A stretch of 64,000 nt of DNA, taken from contig NZ_FYEY01000001.1 of NCBI RefSeq assembly GCF_900187385.1, positions 7,502,001 to 7,566,000 on the forward strand. Reading direction: 5' to 3'. Made by a program: the position numbers and the translations under genes. Shown here in pieces: positions 51,131 through 60,285 of the stretch (position 1 is the first letter of the stretch; each line of letters starts with the position of its first letter). This DNA is from Streptomyces sp. 2114.4 (GTDB lineage Bacteria; Actinomycetota; Actinomycetes; Streptomycetales; Streptomycetaceae). Below the pieces are notes generated by a model that did no database searches, was not told the DNA's origin, and was given only the letters and a program-made list of their open reading frames with translations.

Positions 51131-51311
51131 GACGGACCCTTTCGCCGACGATGCCCGCTCCCGCTGTCAGTCTCCCCACTCGTGGCCCGGGAGCCGCAAA
51201 GAGCCGCCTCGGTCGGAGTCCGGACATCTGTACGGGCCGGCGTCGGGAGCGGAAGAGCGCCCCGGGAGTGCCGCATTTTCCTCCGCACCCCCCTCCGGGT
51301 GCCCGCCGTCG

Positions 51312-52013
51312 TCAGGTGGGAATACGGAACGCACCCGATCCGCCGAGCACCGGTGCCAGCCAGCCGGGGGCCGCGGCGCGGAAGTCCCGGGGTGCGAGCC
51401 CGCCGGAACCCTCCGGGATCAGGCCGAGGAGCGGTGCGCCCGCGGCGTCGGGGAGATCCGCCAGGTTGCAGCGGGATGCCAGGTCGGGCTCGGCCGGCCA
51501 GCTGCCGACGACGACGCCCGGGGAGCCGAGCCCGTACGAGCGGAGCGCCAGCGCGGTCAGCGCGGTGGCGTTGAGGGTGCCCAGGCCCGCCTGGACGACG
51601 ACCAGGACGGGGGCGTCCATGAGCCGGGCGGCGTCGGCGAGCGTATGCCCGTCGGCGTCGAAGCGGACGAGCAGCCCGCCCGCGCCCTCGACCAGGACCA
51701 GGTCGTGCGAGGCGTCCAGTTTGGCGGCGGCCTCGGCGATGTCCTGGGGGAGCACCGGCGGCAGACCGGCCCGCAGCGCGGCCGTCGAGGGCGCCAACGG
51801 GTCGGGGAAACGGGCGAGTTCGGCGGTGGTGACCGGGCCGGCCAGCCGTTCGACCTCCGCCGCGTCGCCGCTCTCGTGCGCCGTGACCCCGGTCTGGGCC
51901 GGCTTGAGCACGGCCACCGAACGTCCCCGGGCGAGCGCCGCCGCGGCGATCGCGGCCGTGGTCACGGTCTTGCCGATCTCCGTGCCCGTGCCCGTCACGA
52001 ACAGCACCGACAT
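51312..52013 (-). CDS. bioD: Dethiobiotin synthetase
   Basis: This 233-residue ATP-dependent enzyme closes the ureido ring of dethiobiotin from diaminopelargonate and carbon dioxide. The P-loop GTGTEIGKT (residues 8-16) and the GAGGLLVRF segment are the family marks. ATG 52013 is the start. It follows bioA by 107 bp on the same strand. Biotin synthesis here is complete from bioF through bioB, split over two divergent units. Confidence 0.93.
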   Translation of the reverse strand: MSVLFVTGTGTEIGKTVTTAAIAAAALARGRSVAVLKPAQTGVTAHESGDAAEVERLAGPVTTAELARFPDPLAPSTAALRAGLPPVLPQDIAEAAAKLDASHDLVLVEGAGGLLVRFDADGHTLADAARLMDAPVLVVVQAGLGTLNATALTALALRSYGLGSPGVVVGSWPAEPDLASRCNLADLPDAAGAPLLGLIPEGSGGLAPRDFRAAAPGWLAPVLGGSGAFRIPT

Positions 52014-52120
52014 GGTCTGCCTCCGACTCTGCGCGGCGGCCCCGCGCGGGGATGGTGCGAATGGTTCCTGGTGGCCGGCCCGCCGGTGACCGGCTCGTGC
52101 GCGCAGCCGGTGCGGTGCGT

Positions 52121-53425
52121 TCAGCCCTCCCGGGCCGCCGCACACACCGCCGCGCAGATGCGCGCCACATCCTCGTCACCGGTGATGTACGGCGGCATGG
52201 TGTAGATCAGATCCCGGAACGGGCGCAGCCACACGCCAGCCCGGACCGCCGCCCGGCTCGCGGCTGCCATGTCCACCTCGTGATCGAGCTGGACGACGCC
52301 GATCGCGCCGAGTACACGTACCTCGCGCACCCCGGCGATGCCGGCGGCCGGTGCCAGACCGTCCCGCAGCCCGGCCTCGATCCGCTTGACCTCCTGTTCC
52401 CAGTCCTGGGACAGCAGCACGGAGATCGAGGCGTCAGCGACGGCGGCGGCGAGCGGATTGCCCATGAAAGTGGGGCCGTGCGCCAGCACCGGCAGCGCGC
52501 CGCGGGAGATGCCGTCGGCGACGGCCGTGGTGCACAGCGTCGCCGCCAGGGTCAGATAACCGCCGGTCAGCGCCTTGCCGAGGCACATCACATCGGGTGC
52601 GACCCCCGCGTGGTCGGCGGCGAAGAGCGCGCCCGTACGGCCGAAGCCGGTGGCGATCTCGTCGAAGACCAGCAGCACGCCGTGGGCGTCGCAGGCCTCC
52701 CGCAGCACCCGCAGATACCCGGGGGAGTGGAACGACATCCCGCCCGCCCCCTGCACCACGGGCTCCACGATCACCGCTGCCAGCTCCTCGGCGTGCCGAC
52801 CGATCAGCTCCCGCAGATGTGCCGCATACGCCTCGTCGGGCGCGGCGTCGAAGCCGGGCGGCGGCGTGTCCGCGAAGATCTGCCGCGGCAGCACCCCCTG
52901 CCACAGCTCATGCATACCGCCGTCCGGATCACAGACCGACATCGGCTGCCAGGTGTCGCCGTGATAGCCGCCCCGCCAGGTCAGCAGCCGCTGTTTGCGG
53001 GGCTTGCCGAGCGAGCGCCAGTACTGCAGGCACATCTTGACGGCGACCTCGACCGACACCGAGCCGGAGTCGGCGAGAAAGACATGCTGCAGCGGCTCCG
53101 GGGTGAGGTCGACCAGCCGCTTGGCCAGCCGCACGGCGGGCTCATGGGTGAGCCCGCCGAACATCACATGGCTCATCCGCTCCAGCTGGCCGTGCGCGGC
53201 GTCGTTGAGTACCGGGTGGTTGTAGCCGTGCACCGCCGACCACCAGGAGGACATCCCGTCCACCAACTCGTCCCGGCCCTCGACCGGTTCGGCCAGCCGC
53301 AGCCGTACGCCGGATGCCGACTCCACCAGCAGCGGTGCGGCCTTGCCGGGCATCGGCCCGTAGGGATGCCACACATGCTGCCGGTCGAGTGCGAGCAGCG
53401 CGTCGGGGGTGAGTGGCTCAGGCAT
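52121..53425 (-). CDS. bioA: Adenosylmethionine-8-amino-7-oxononanoate aminotransferase
   Basis: This 434-residue PLP-dependent class III aminotransferase makes 7,8-diaminopelargonate from KAPA, using SAM as amino donor. Hallmarks are HVWHPYGPMP at the N-terminus, SSWWSAVHGYNHP, DSGSVSVEVAVKM, FDEIATGFGRTG and the PLP-Lys in MCLGKALTGGY. Its ATG 53425 overlaps the bioB stop by 8 bp, coupling them. bioD follows. Confidence 0.95.
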   Translation of the reverse strand: MPEPLTPDALLALDRQHVWHPYGPMPGKAAPLLVESASGVRLRLAEPVEGRDELVDGMSSWWSAVHGYNHPVLNDAAHGQLERMSHVMFGGLTHEPAVRLAKRLVDLTPEPLQHVFLADSGSVSVEVAVKMCLQYWRSLGKPRKQRLLTWRGGYHGDTWQPMSVCDPDGGMHELWQGVLPRQIFADTPPPGFDAAPDEAYAAHLRELIGRHAEELAAVIVEPVVQGAGGMSFHSPGYLRVLREACDAHGVLLVFDEIATGFGRTGALFAADHAGVAPDVMCLGKALTGGYLTLAATLCTTAVADGISRGALPVLAHGPTFMGNPLAAAVADASISVLLSQDWEQEVKRIEAGLRDGLAPAAGIAGVREVRVLGAIGVVQLDHEVDMAAASRAAVRAGVWLRPFRDLIYTMPPYITGDEDVARICAAVCAAAREG

Positions 53426-54599
53426 TGGGCGGAAGGTCGGTACCGGCGCCGCGGCGGCGTACCGAGACCAGGTCGCGACGGGCCTCGTCGGACGGCGCCG
53501 GGACGGTGGCGGCCGGGGCTCCGGCGTCCTCTGCGGCCGTAGGGACACCGGTGTCCTCGGCGGGGGCCTCGGTGTCCGCATGACCGCCGCACGGCCTGCG
53601 GTGCTCGGGCAGCGTCGTGGTGTCCGAGCCCTCGACCTCGAAGCCGGCGTCCTCGATCATCGCGAGATCGTCCTTGCCGGCCTGCCCCTCGCTGGTCAGG
53701 TAGTCGCCCAGGAAGATGGAGTTGACCAGGTGCAGGGCGAGCGGCTGCATGCTGCGCAGATGCACCTCGCGGCCGCCGGCCAGCCGTACCTCGATGTCCG
53801 GGCAGACGAACCGCACCATCGCCAGAATGCGCAGCGCACGCTGCGGGGTGAGGTTCCACTCCTTGGCGAGCGGGGTGCCCTCGAAGGGGATCAGGAAGTT
53901 CACCGGGACGGAGTCCGGGTCCAGCTCACGCAGCGCGAAGACCACATCGACGAGATCGGCGTCGCTCTCGCCCATACCGGCGATCAGCCCGGAGCAGGCG
54001 GACATGCCGGCCGCCTGGGCCTGCTGGACGGTGGACACCCGGTCCGAGAAGTCGTGGGTGGTGCAGATGTCGCCGTAAGTGGCTTCCGAGGTGTTGAGGT
54101 TGTGGTTGTACGCATCGGCGCCCGCCGCGCGCAGCCGCCCCGCCTGGCCGTCGGAGAGCAGACCGAGGCAGGCGCACACCTCCACGCCCTCGTTCTGCTC
54201 CTTGATGGCGGAGATCGTCTCCGAGACGCGGTCCACGTCCTTGTCCGTCGGGCCGCGGCCACTGGCCACCAGACAGACCCGCTTGGCGCCACCGGCGACC
54301 CCCGCGGCGGCCGCCTTGGAGGCGTCGTCCGGCTTGAGCCAGGTGTACTTCAGGATCTCCGCCTTCGACCCCAGCCGCTGCGAACAGTACGAGCAGTCCT
54401 CGGGGCACAGGCCCGACTTGAGGTTGACGAGATAGTTGAGTTTGACCCGCCGCCCGAACCACTGGCGGCGCACCTTTCCGGCCGCGGCCACGACATCGAG
54501 CAGTTCGTCATCGGAGGTGGCCAATACGGCCAGCGCCTCTTCGCGGGTCGGCAACTCGCGCCGGAGTCCCTTGTCCACCAGTGTGCTCAGCAGGTCCAT
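53418..54599 (-). CDS. bioB: Biotin synthase
   Basis: This 393-residue radical SAM enzyme inserts sulfur into dethiobiotin. The cluster motif CPEDCSYC (Cys65, Cys69, Cys72) binds the 4Fe-4S centre, and the second-cluster and substrate residues lie in YNHNLNTSE and GLIAGMGES. The C-terminus is extended by about 60 Ala/Pro/Glu-rich residues (after PEHRRPCGGH) not needed for the barrel. It heads the leftward bioBAD unit and is divergent from bioF over 156 bp. Confidence 0.95.
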   Translation of the reverse strand: MDLLSTLVDKGLRRELPTREEALAVLATSDDELLDVVAAAGKVRRQWFGRRVKLNYLVNLKSGLCPEDCSYCSQRLGSKAEILKYTWLKPDDASKAAAAGVAGGAKRVCLVASGRGPTDKDVDRVSETISAIKEQNEGVEVCACLGLLSDGQAGRLRAAGADAYNHNLNTSEATYGDICTTHDFSDRVSTVQQAQAAGMSACSGLIAGMGESDADLVDVVFALRELDPDSVPVNFLIPFEGTPLAKEWNLTPQRALRILAMVRFVCPDIEVRLAGGREVHLRSMQPLALHLVNSIFLGDYLTSEGQAGKDDLAMIEDAGFEVEGSDTTTLPEHRRPCGGHADTEAPAEDTGVPTAAEDAGAPAATVPAPSDEARRDLVSVRRRGAGTDLPPNA

Positions 54600-54755
54600 G
54601 GCGTTGATCCTGGCCTACGCCACCGCCCCCGGCCAAGGAGGATTCCCACAAGGTGCCGCGATCGAGGTGTGTGTATCGCCACACCGTGGGCCTGCGGAAC
54701 GACCGCTAACGTCTATCGACAGCCCACAATCGAGGCCGACAGACGAAGGACGCCG

Positions 54756-55982
54756 ATGCCGCAGGACTCCGCCCCGCCGCTGCCGTGCGACACCTCCCCG
54801 GCGAGGCCCGCCGAGCCGTGTGCCGAGCCGACCCGCCCGGCGTACGACGCGGCCTTCGACTGGCTGGATGTGGCCAGTGCGGAGCGCCGTGACGCCGGGC
54901 TGGTGCGCACCCTGCGCCCCCGCCCGGCCGACTCCCCGCTGCTCGATCTGGCCGGCAACGACTACCTCGGACTCGCCCGGCACCCCGAGGTCGTCCGTGG
55001 CGCCGCCGAGGCCGCGCACCGCTGGGGCGCCGGCGCGACCGGCTCCCGGCTGGTCACCGGCAGCACCGAGCTGCACGCCCGGCTGGAGGCGGAACTCGCG
55101 GCGTTCTGCGGCTTCGAGGCCGCTTTGGTGCTGTCCTCCGGCTATGCCGCAAATCTCGCCGCGGTCACCGCGCTCACCGCCCCCGGCACCCTGATCGTCT
55201 CCGACGCCGGCAACCACGCGTCGCTCATCGACGGCTGCCGGCTCTCCCGGGCCCGCACCCAAGTGGCCCCGCACGCCGATCCACAGGCCATACGCGCCGC
55301 GCTGACCGGCCACGACGGCCGGGCACTCGTCGTGACCGACTCGGTGTTCTCGGTCGACGGGGACGCCGCGCCGCTCCCCGCTCTGGCCGTGGCCTGCCGG
55401 ACACGGGGCGCCGGACTTCTCGTCGACGACGCACACGGACTGGGGGTGCTGGGCGAAGAGGGCCGCGGCGCGCCGTGGGCGGCCGGTCTCGCCGGCGACG
55501 GCGACGTGGTGACCACCGTGACACTCTCCAAGTCGCTCGGCTCCCAGGGCGGTGTGGTGCTCGGCCCGGCCCGCGTCATCGAGCATCTGGTCAACACCGC
55601 CCGGTCGTTCATCTTCGACACCGGTCTTGCCCCGGCGGCGGTCGGCGGCGCCCTCGCCGCGCTCCGGCTGCTGCGCCGCGAACCCCAGCGCGCCACCCGT
55701 GCCGTCGCAGTCGCCCAGGGGCTGTACGACCGGCTCACCGCGGCGGGCCTGACGGCGGTACGTCCCGCCGCAGCAGTGATCTCCGTCCGCGCCCCGTCGC
55801 CGGAAACGGCGCTCCGCTGGGCCGCCGACTGCCGTACGGCCGGACTCGCGGTCGGCTGCTTCCGCCCGCCGTCCGTCCCCGACGGGATCTCCCGGCTCCG
55901 GCTCACCGCCCGCGCGGACCTGACGGACGATCAGCTCGACACGGCGGTCGACACCATCGTGGCCACCGCGCCGACGGTCTGA
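54756..55982 (+). CDS. bioF: 8-amino-7-oxononanoate synthase
   Basis: This 408-residue PLP enzyme condenses pimeloyl-ACP/CoA with alanine to give KAPA. Hallmarks are LDLAGNDYLGLARHPEV, GSTELHARLEAELA, DDAHGLGVLGEEGRG and the PLP-Lys in TVTLSKSLGSQGG. The first 30 residues are Pro/Cys-rich and outside the fold. ATG 54756 follows GAAGGA. It is divergent from bioBAD, so the 156-bp gap should carry shared control of biotin synthesis. Confidence 0.94.
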   Translation: MPQDSAPPLPCDTSPARPAEPCAEPTRPAYDAAFDWLDVASAERRDAGLVRTLRPRPADSPLLDLAGNDYLGLARHPEVVRGAAEAAHRWGAGATGSRLVTGSTELHARLEAELAAFCGFEAALVLSSGYAANLAAVTALTAPGTLIVSDAGNHASLIDGCRLSRARTQVAPHADPQAIRAALTGHDGRALVVTDSVFSVDGDAAPLPALAVACRTRGAGLLVDDAHGLGVLGEEGRGAPWAAGLAGDGDVVTTVTLSKSLGSQGGVVLGPARVIEHLVNTARSFIFDTGLAPAAVGGALAALRLLRREPQRATRAVAVAQGLYDRLTAAGLTAVRPAAAVISVRAPSPETALRWAADCRTAGLAVGCFRPPSVPDGISRLRLTARADLTDDQLDTAVDTIVATAPTV

Positions 55983-56181
55983 AGCCGGCGGCGTGCGGAG
56001 TCGGCCCCAGGTGGTGAGGTCGTACACGGTCCGGCAGCGCTTATCGGAGACCGGCCGCCGGAAACGTTCGAGGCCGCCGGACGACGCCCCACGATGCGGG
56101 GCAACGGTTGACGCCCTGCCAACAGGCGGGATCGTACCGATCCTGCCCGGGTGTCCCGGCGGTTTGCAACGGCTGTCCTCG

Positions 56182-56219
56182 GTCTGCCGGTGCCACCAGG
56201 GTCTGCCGGTGCCACCAGG
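56182..56219. repeat. 19-bp direct repeat, two copies
   Basis: GTCTGCCGGTGCCACCAGG occurs twice head to tail (56182-56200 and 56201-56219) in the gap between the converging bioF and LysR genes, ending 3 bp before the LysR stop. It may be a slippage product. Confidence 0.8.
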
Positions 56220-56222
56220 ACA

Positions 56223-57164
56223 TCACCCTGATCTTGGCAACCGGGTGTCCGGCGTCCCGGGCGAGTGGCGGAGGAAGGCGCCGCGCAGCAGGGCCCGCAG
56301 GGTGTCCGCGGCGGGGGTGCCTCCGGGGCGGTAGGCCACCGAGATCCGGCGGTGCAGTTCCGGTGGGTCCACCCGGCGGACCCCCAGGGGTGTCATCGAC
56401 CCCTCCGCCACCATCTCCGGGACCACCGCCACCCCGAGCCCGGCGCTCACCAGCGCACACACCACCGCATAGCTCGGCGACTCACAGCGCACCGCCACAC
56501 TCGCCCCGGCAGCCGCCAGCGCGGCCTCCACCTCGCGCCGGTTGGGGTTGGCCGGCGCCATGCTGACCAGCGGCTGACCGGCCAGCTCGGCGAGCGGCAG
56601 GCGTCCGGAGCCCGCCGACAGCGCATGACCGGGCGCGGTGACCAGCACCAGCTCCTCGGTCAGCAGCGGCTCCAGACGCACGCCCTCCGGCGCCGGCATC
56701 GCCTCGCCCGGCACGTACTCGTGCGTCAGCGCCAGATCGACCTCACCCCGCGCCACCGCCGCACTCGCCTGCGGCGGGACGTACTCCGTCACGCTCAGCT
56801 CCACATCGGGGTGGGCCCGCCGGAACGCGCTGAGCGCGGGCGGCAGCAGATGCGTACCGGCGGTCATGAACGTGCCGACCCGCAGCCGCCCGCCGGACAG
56901 CCCCGCCAGCCGGGACAGCTCGTGCCGCGCCTGATCCAGTTCGTCGAGGACCCGCCGGGCCCGTACGAGCAGCAGCTCACCGGCCGCCGTCAGCCGGGCA
57001 CCGCGATGGTGGCGCACCAGCAGGGCCGCCCCGGCCTCCCGCTCCAGTTTGGCGAGCTGCTGGGAGAGCGCCGGAGCGGTGTAGCCCAGCCGGGCGGCGG
57101 CCCGGGTGATCGAACCGGCCTCCGCCACCGCTACCAGGGCGGCCAGCCGGGTGGGGTCGTACAT
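56223..57164 (-). CDS. LysR family regulator
   Basis: This 313-residue LysR regulator has an N-terminal winged HTH (LAALVAVAEAGSITRAAARL, then GYTAPALSQQLAKLEREAG) and a periplasmic-binding-like effector domain (from about residue 90). ATG 57164 starts near its divergent partner, a LysE-family exporter, so it very likely controls that exporter. An ATTG-C-CAAT dyad at 57192-57200 is a possible T-N11-A-type binding site. Confidence 0.88.
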   Translation of the reverse strand: MYDPTRLAALVAVAEAGSITRAAARLGYTAPALSQQLAKLEREAGAALLVRHHRGARLTAAGELLLVRARRVLDELDQARHELSRLAGLSGGRLRVGTFMTAGTHLLPPALSAFRRAHPDVELSVTEYVPPQASAAVARGEVDLALTHEYVPGEAMPAPEGVRLEPLLTEELVLVTAPGHALSAGSGRLPLAELAGQPLVSMAPANPNRREVEAALAAAGASVAVRCESPSYAVVCALVSAGLGVAVVPEMVAEGSMTPLGVRRVDPPELHRRISVAYRPGGTPAADTLRALLRGAFLRHSPGTPDTRLPRSG

Positions 57165-57235
57165 AAGAATCTCTTCAGGCTCACCAAGAACATTGCCAAT
57201 ACCCATTAAAGCCTCTGACCGGCGAAGCTGCTCTT

Positions 57236-57904
57236 ATGGACGGACAGCTGATCACCTTCACCGGAGTCGCCGCGGGCATGGTCGCCATGCCGGGCGCGGA
57301 TTTCGCGGTCGTGGTGCGCAATGCGCTCGATTCGCGCCGGGCGGGGGTGGCGGCCGCCGTCGGAGTCGCGGGCGGGCTGCTGGTGCACACCGCCCTGGCG
57401 GTGGCCGGGCTCGCGGCGGTGCTCGTCGCCGTGCCCGCGCTCTTCGGCGCGGTCCAACTCCTGGGCGGCGGCTACCTGTTGTACCTCGGCACCCACGCCC
57501 TGATCGCGGCCGTCCGGCGCCCGGCGGCCACCACGGACGGCACGGCCCGCACGGCGGCGGGCACCCCGGCCGACGGCCGCCCGCATGCCGCTGCCCTGGA
57601 CACCACGCGGAGTCTGCGCCAGGGCTTCTTGACCAATGCGCTCAACCCGAAGGCGCCCGTGCTCTTCCTCAGCCTGCTCCCGCAGTTCGTTCCGGCGGGA
57701 GCGCCCGCGCTGCCCCGTACGCTGCTGCTCGCCGCGATGGTCGTCGCCATGGCGCTGGTCTGGTTCCCCGCCGTCGCCCTGCTGGTCGACCGGCTGGGCG
57801 TCTGGCTGCGCCGCCCCTCGGTGGCCCGTGCCCTGGAAGCCACCACCGGAGCGCTGCTCACGACCCTGGGCGGCATCCTGCTCGTCGAGCTGGCGCTGTC
57901 CTGA
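57236..57904 (+). CDS. LysE/RhtB family exporter
   Basis: This 222-residue membrane protein has about six hydrophobic segments. The N-terminal GVAAGMVAMPGADFAVVVRN and the middle LRQGFLTNALNPKAPVLFLS are the conserved LysE/RhtB blocks (the NPK segment is diagnostic). It exports amino acids or derivatives. It is divergent from the LysR gene, its probable regulator, over 71 bp. Confidence 0.9.
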   Translation: MDGQLITFTGVAAGMVAMPGADFAVVVRNALDSRRAGVAAAVGVAGGLLVHTALAVAGLAAVLVAVPALFGAVQLLGGGYLLYLGTHALIAAVRRPAATTDGTARTAAGTPADGRPHAAALDTTRSLRQGFLTNALNPKAPVLFLSLLPQFVPAGAPALPRTLLLAAMVVAMALVWFPAVALLVDRLGVWLRRPSVARALEATTGALLTTLGGILLVELALS

Positions 57905-58006
57905 GGGAGGTGGCGCGCCCAGGGCTGTTCAACGGGGTGCGGTGGGCCTCGGTGAAATCGGCCGAACGCACCGGAAATTGACCGATCGTGAGATGAATGC
58001 GCAGGA

Positions 58007-58480
58007 TCAGCCCACCCGCCCGTACCAGACCGAACGGCTCCAGATCCGTTCGAGCCGCACCACGCTCCCGGCCTTGGGTGCATGCCACATCCGGCCCTGT
58101 CCCGCGTAGATGCCGACGTGGTAAATACCGCTGCGCGAATGGAAGAAGACCAGATCGCCGCGTCGGCGCGCGCCGGGCGGGATATGCCGGGTGCGGCCGT
58201 ACTGTGCGGCGGCGGTGCGTGGCAGCGACCGGCCGGCCCGTTTGAACGAGTACAGCATCAGCCCCGAACAGTCGAAGGCATGCGGTCCCTGGGCGCCGTA
58301 CCGGTAGGGGGCTCCGCTCTTGGAAGCCGCGATCCGCAGCGCATGGGCGGACACGGATGCGGCTTCGGCATTCCCGGCCGCTCCTGGCGCGACGGTGGTC
58401 CCGCCGAGCGTGACCAGCGTCAGAGCGGTGACGGTGCCGGCGCGCGCCAGCAGATTCGGCGTATGCATGCGCATGGTCAT
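58007..58480 (-). CDS. Secreted NlpC/P60 cell-wall hydrolase
   Basis: This 157-residue murein hydrolase has a signal peptide (residues 1-43, ending NAEAAS) and a minimal NlpC/P60 domain: Cys71 in HAFDCSGLMLYSF, His121 in GIYHVGIYAG and a third polar residue near His133. It should cut peptide cross-bridges at gamma-glutamyl bonds. ATG 58480 is preferred to the TTG at 58486. Upstream is a c-di-AMP riboswitch, the usual control of such enzymes in Streptomyces, here ending almost at the start codon. Confidence 0.9.
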   Translation of the reverse strand: MTMRMHTPNLLARAGTVTALTLVTLGGTTVAPGAAGNAEAASVSAHALRIAASKSGAPYRYGAQGPHAFDCSGLMLYSFKRAGRSLPRTAAAQYGRTRHIPPGARRRGDLVFFHSRSGIYHVGIYAGQGRMWHAPKAGSVVRLERIWSRSVWYGRVG

Positions 58481-58487
58481 GCGCAAA

Positions 58488-58680
58488 CCCTTCGTCAGCC
58501 GCCTGCGAAGGAAGACCTGTCGGGTTCGGGCAGGCGAAGATGCCCGGCCGTGCGTACGGCTTCACCCCAAGGAGCCCTCGGCCGTGTAGGCCGGGGCCCC
58601 GTCCTGCTCGGGTCCTCCGCTCCCGCCGGTCCACCTCGTCGACCGGACGTCCGGCACGGCGGCGGGATTAGGCGCCCGTC
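58488..58680 (-). ncRNA. c-di-AMP (ydaO/yuaA-type) riboswitch
   Basis: Read leftward, the conserved blocks of the ydaO motif appear in order: GCGCCTAATCCCGCC (58677-58663 region), GGGAGCGGAGGACCC (near 58620), TTGGGGTGAAGCCG (near 58565), CCCGAACCCGACAG (near 58530) and CGCAGGCGGCTGACGAAGGG closing the fold (58507-58488). Such RNAs bind c-di-AMP and switch off cell-wall hydrolase and potassium-transport genes. The last block contains the likely Shine-Dalgarno AAGGG of the NlpC gene, so control may act on translation. Confidence 0.85.
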
Positions 58681-58775
58681 CGGACCGCCCCGTCGCTGTG
58701 GCGGGGTCTTGTCGTCGAAGGGATCGTCACGCACCTTGCATCCGAATTCCGAGTTGAAAATGCCGTATGTGAGAT

Positions 58776-58791
58776 GGGTCACAATTGACCC
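58776..58791. promoter_or_regulatory. Palindrome upstream of the riboswitch
   Basis: GGGTCACAATTGACCC has 6-bp arms (GGGTCA and TGACCC) around CAAT. It lies about 95 bp before the riboswitch in the promoter region of the NlpC gene and could be an operator. The cognate regulator is unknown. Confidence 0.4.
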
Positions 58792-58962
58792 GAATGGTTA
58801 GATTTGTTCCCTCAGGTGCCGCGGCGCGGGGCGTTGCACCCCGCGGACCAGGGGCGAAACATCCGGGACCGCAGGAATTGGGTCCGCGCCGCGCAATTCG
58901 TCGCCTCCTCAGATCGGGTGCGGAGGCTACGCCGTATGCGCAGCCTCGGAGCGTGTGCCGGG

Positions 58963-59280
58963 TCAGATTTCCTCGGGTGGCGGCATCGTCACCAGCCCGG
59001 CCCGCCGCTCACCGTCCAGCACCCGCAGTGCCCGGGTCAGCGTCGCGCGGTGCAGTTCGGTCTCGCCCCGGTGGTGCATCAACGTCAGGGCGTCCCGCAG
59101 CCGGGTGGCCTTGCCGACCAGCGCCTGGGCGGCGCGCAGCCCGCTGTAGGTGCCACCGCAGCGGGCCGGGTTGATCCGGCCCAGCAGGTCGATCACTTCC
59201 AGGTAGCTGTCGATGAGTTCCCCCTCCGCGCGGGTCAGGGCGGGCAGCGGTGGTGGTTCGGGCGGCAGCATCGGGCTCAC
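58963..59280 (-). CDS. Hypothetical protein coupled to clpP
   Basis: This 105-residue soluble, mostly helical protein (core RAEGELIDSYLEVIDLLGRI) has a Pro-rich start and end. I do not recognise a family. Its GTG start overlaps the clpP stop by 4 bp (GTGA), so it is co-translated with the protease subunit and might be an adaptor or partner. Confidence 0.65.
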   Translation of the reverse strand: MSPMLPPEPPPLPALTRAEGELIDSYLEVIDLLGRINPARCGGTYSGLRAAQALVGKATRLRDALTLMHHRGETELHRATLTRALRVLDGERRAGLVTMPPPEEI

Positions 59281-59912
59281 CGCGCCGCGGGCCGGAGCGC
59301 CGACAGCTTGCGGTTACGGGTGATCTGGTCGATCAGGCCGTACTCCTGGGCGGCGGGGGCGTCGAAGATCTTGTCGCGCTCGATATCGGTGGCGATCCGC
59401 TCGCGGGTCTGCCCGGTGTGCTTCGCCAGCATCTCTTCCAGTACGTCGCGGGTGCGCAGCATTTCCGCCGCCTGGATCTGCAGGTCACTGGCTTGCCCCT
59501 GGACGGGTTCGCTGAATGACGGCTGATGGATCAGGACCCGGGCGCCGGGCAGCGCCAGCCGCTTTCCGGGAGCGCCGGCCGCCAGCAGCACCGCGGCGGA
59601 CGAGGCGGCCTGCCCCAGGCAGACGGTCTCCACGTCGCACGACACGAAATGCATCGTGTCGTAGATGGCGGTCATCGCGGTGAACGAGCCGCCGGGGGAG
59701 TTGATGTAGAGCGAGATGTCCTCGTCGGGCGCGGCGTGTTCGAGGTGGATGAACTGCGCCATGACGGCATTGGCGGAGGCGTCGTCGATCGGGGTGCCCA
59801 GAAAGATGATGCGCTCGCCGAGCAGCTTGGAATACGGGTCCATGGTGCGCGTCCCCTGGGCGGTGCGCTCGGTGAACTCCGGAAGGACATAGCGGGCCGT
59901 CGGTCGCAGCAT
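59277..59912 (-). CDS. clpP: ATP-dependent Clp protease proteolytic subunit
   Basis: This 211-residue serine protease subunit has catalytic Ser104 in LGQAASSAA, His129 in RVLIHQPS and Asp180 in DIERDKIF. It differs from housekeeping ClpP by its N-terminal 20 residues and stands away from any clpX or second clpP gene, so it is an accessory ClpP of the kind several Streptomyces keep. ATG 59912 follows GAGGAG. It is divergent from a Phd/YefM protein over 58 bp. Confidence 0.92.
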   Translation of the reverse strand: MLRPTARYVLPEFTERTAQGTRTMDPYSKLLGERIIFLGTPIDDASANAVMAQFIHLEHAAPDEDISLYINSPGGSFTAMTAIYDTMHFVSCDVETVCLGQAASSAAVLLAAGAPGKRLALPGARVLIHQPSFSEPVQGQASDLQIQAAEMLRTRDVLEEMLAKHTGQTRERIATDIERDKIFDAPAAQEYGLIDQITRNRKLSALRPAAR

Positions 59913-59937
59913 GTCTGCTCCTCTCTTCCGTAAAAAA

Positions 59938-59952
59938 TGTACAGGATGTACA
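59938..59952. promoter_or_regulatory. Paired TGTACA operators between clpP and phd
   Basis: Two TGTACA hexamers (59938-59943 and 59947-59952), each a palindrome, are separated by GGA. TGTACA is the known core of YefM-type antitoxin operators. They lie upstream of the -10-like TAGAAT (59959-59964) of the phd gene and within the clpP leader, so both genes could be repressed. Confidence 0.65.
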
Positions 59953-59970
59953 TCCCGTTAGAATGGCAGC

Positions 59971-60285
59971 ATGGCCTACGAAATTCCGGTGACGCAAGCA
60001 CGAGCGGAGCTGGCGGATCTGATCAACCGTGTCGTCTACGGCGGCGAGCGGGTGGTCGTCACCCGTCACGGCAAGCCGTTGGTGGCGTTGGTATCAGCCG
60101 CTGACCTGCAGCTACTTGAAGAGCTGGGGCGGCGTGACGAGGGCGCGGAGGAGGAGCAGGTGATCAGCACGGTCTCCTCCGTGCGGCAGCTCCCGTCCGC
60201 TCCGGGCGAACGGCGGCGCTTCGGTATCGCGGCAGAACACCGCGACCCGGCTGCCGGGGACCGGCGGCCGGGTCGCGAGAGCTGA
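59971..60285 (+). CDS. Phd/YefM family antitoxin-like protein (orphan)
   Basis: This 104-residue protein has a typical Phd/YefM N-terminal domain (YEIPVTQARAELADLINRVV, then GERVVVTRHGKPLVALVSAADL). No RelE, YoeB or Doc toxin gene follows, so it is an orphan. ATG 59971 lies six bases after a -10-like TAGAAT, suggesting a leaderless mRNA. The last 15 or so residues are encoded by a perfect hairpin and may have no folding role. It is divergent from clpP with TGTACA operators between, so it may act as the regulator of the clpP unit. Confidence 0.85.
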   Translation: MAYEIPVTQARAELADLINRVVYGGERVVVTRHGKPLVALVSAADLQLLEELGRRDEGAEEEQVISTVSSVRQLPSAPGERRRFGIAAEHRDPAAGDRRPGRES

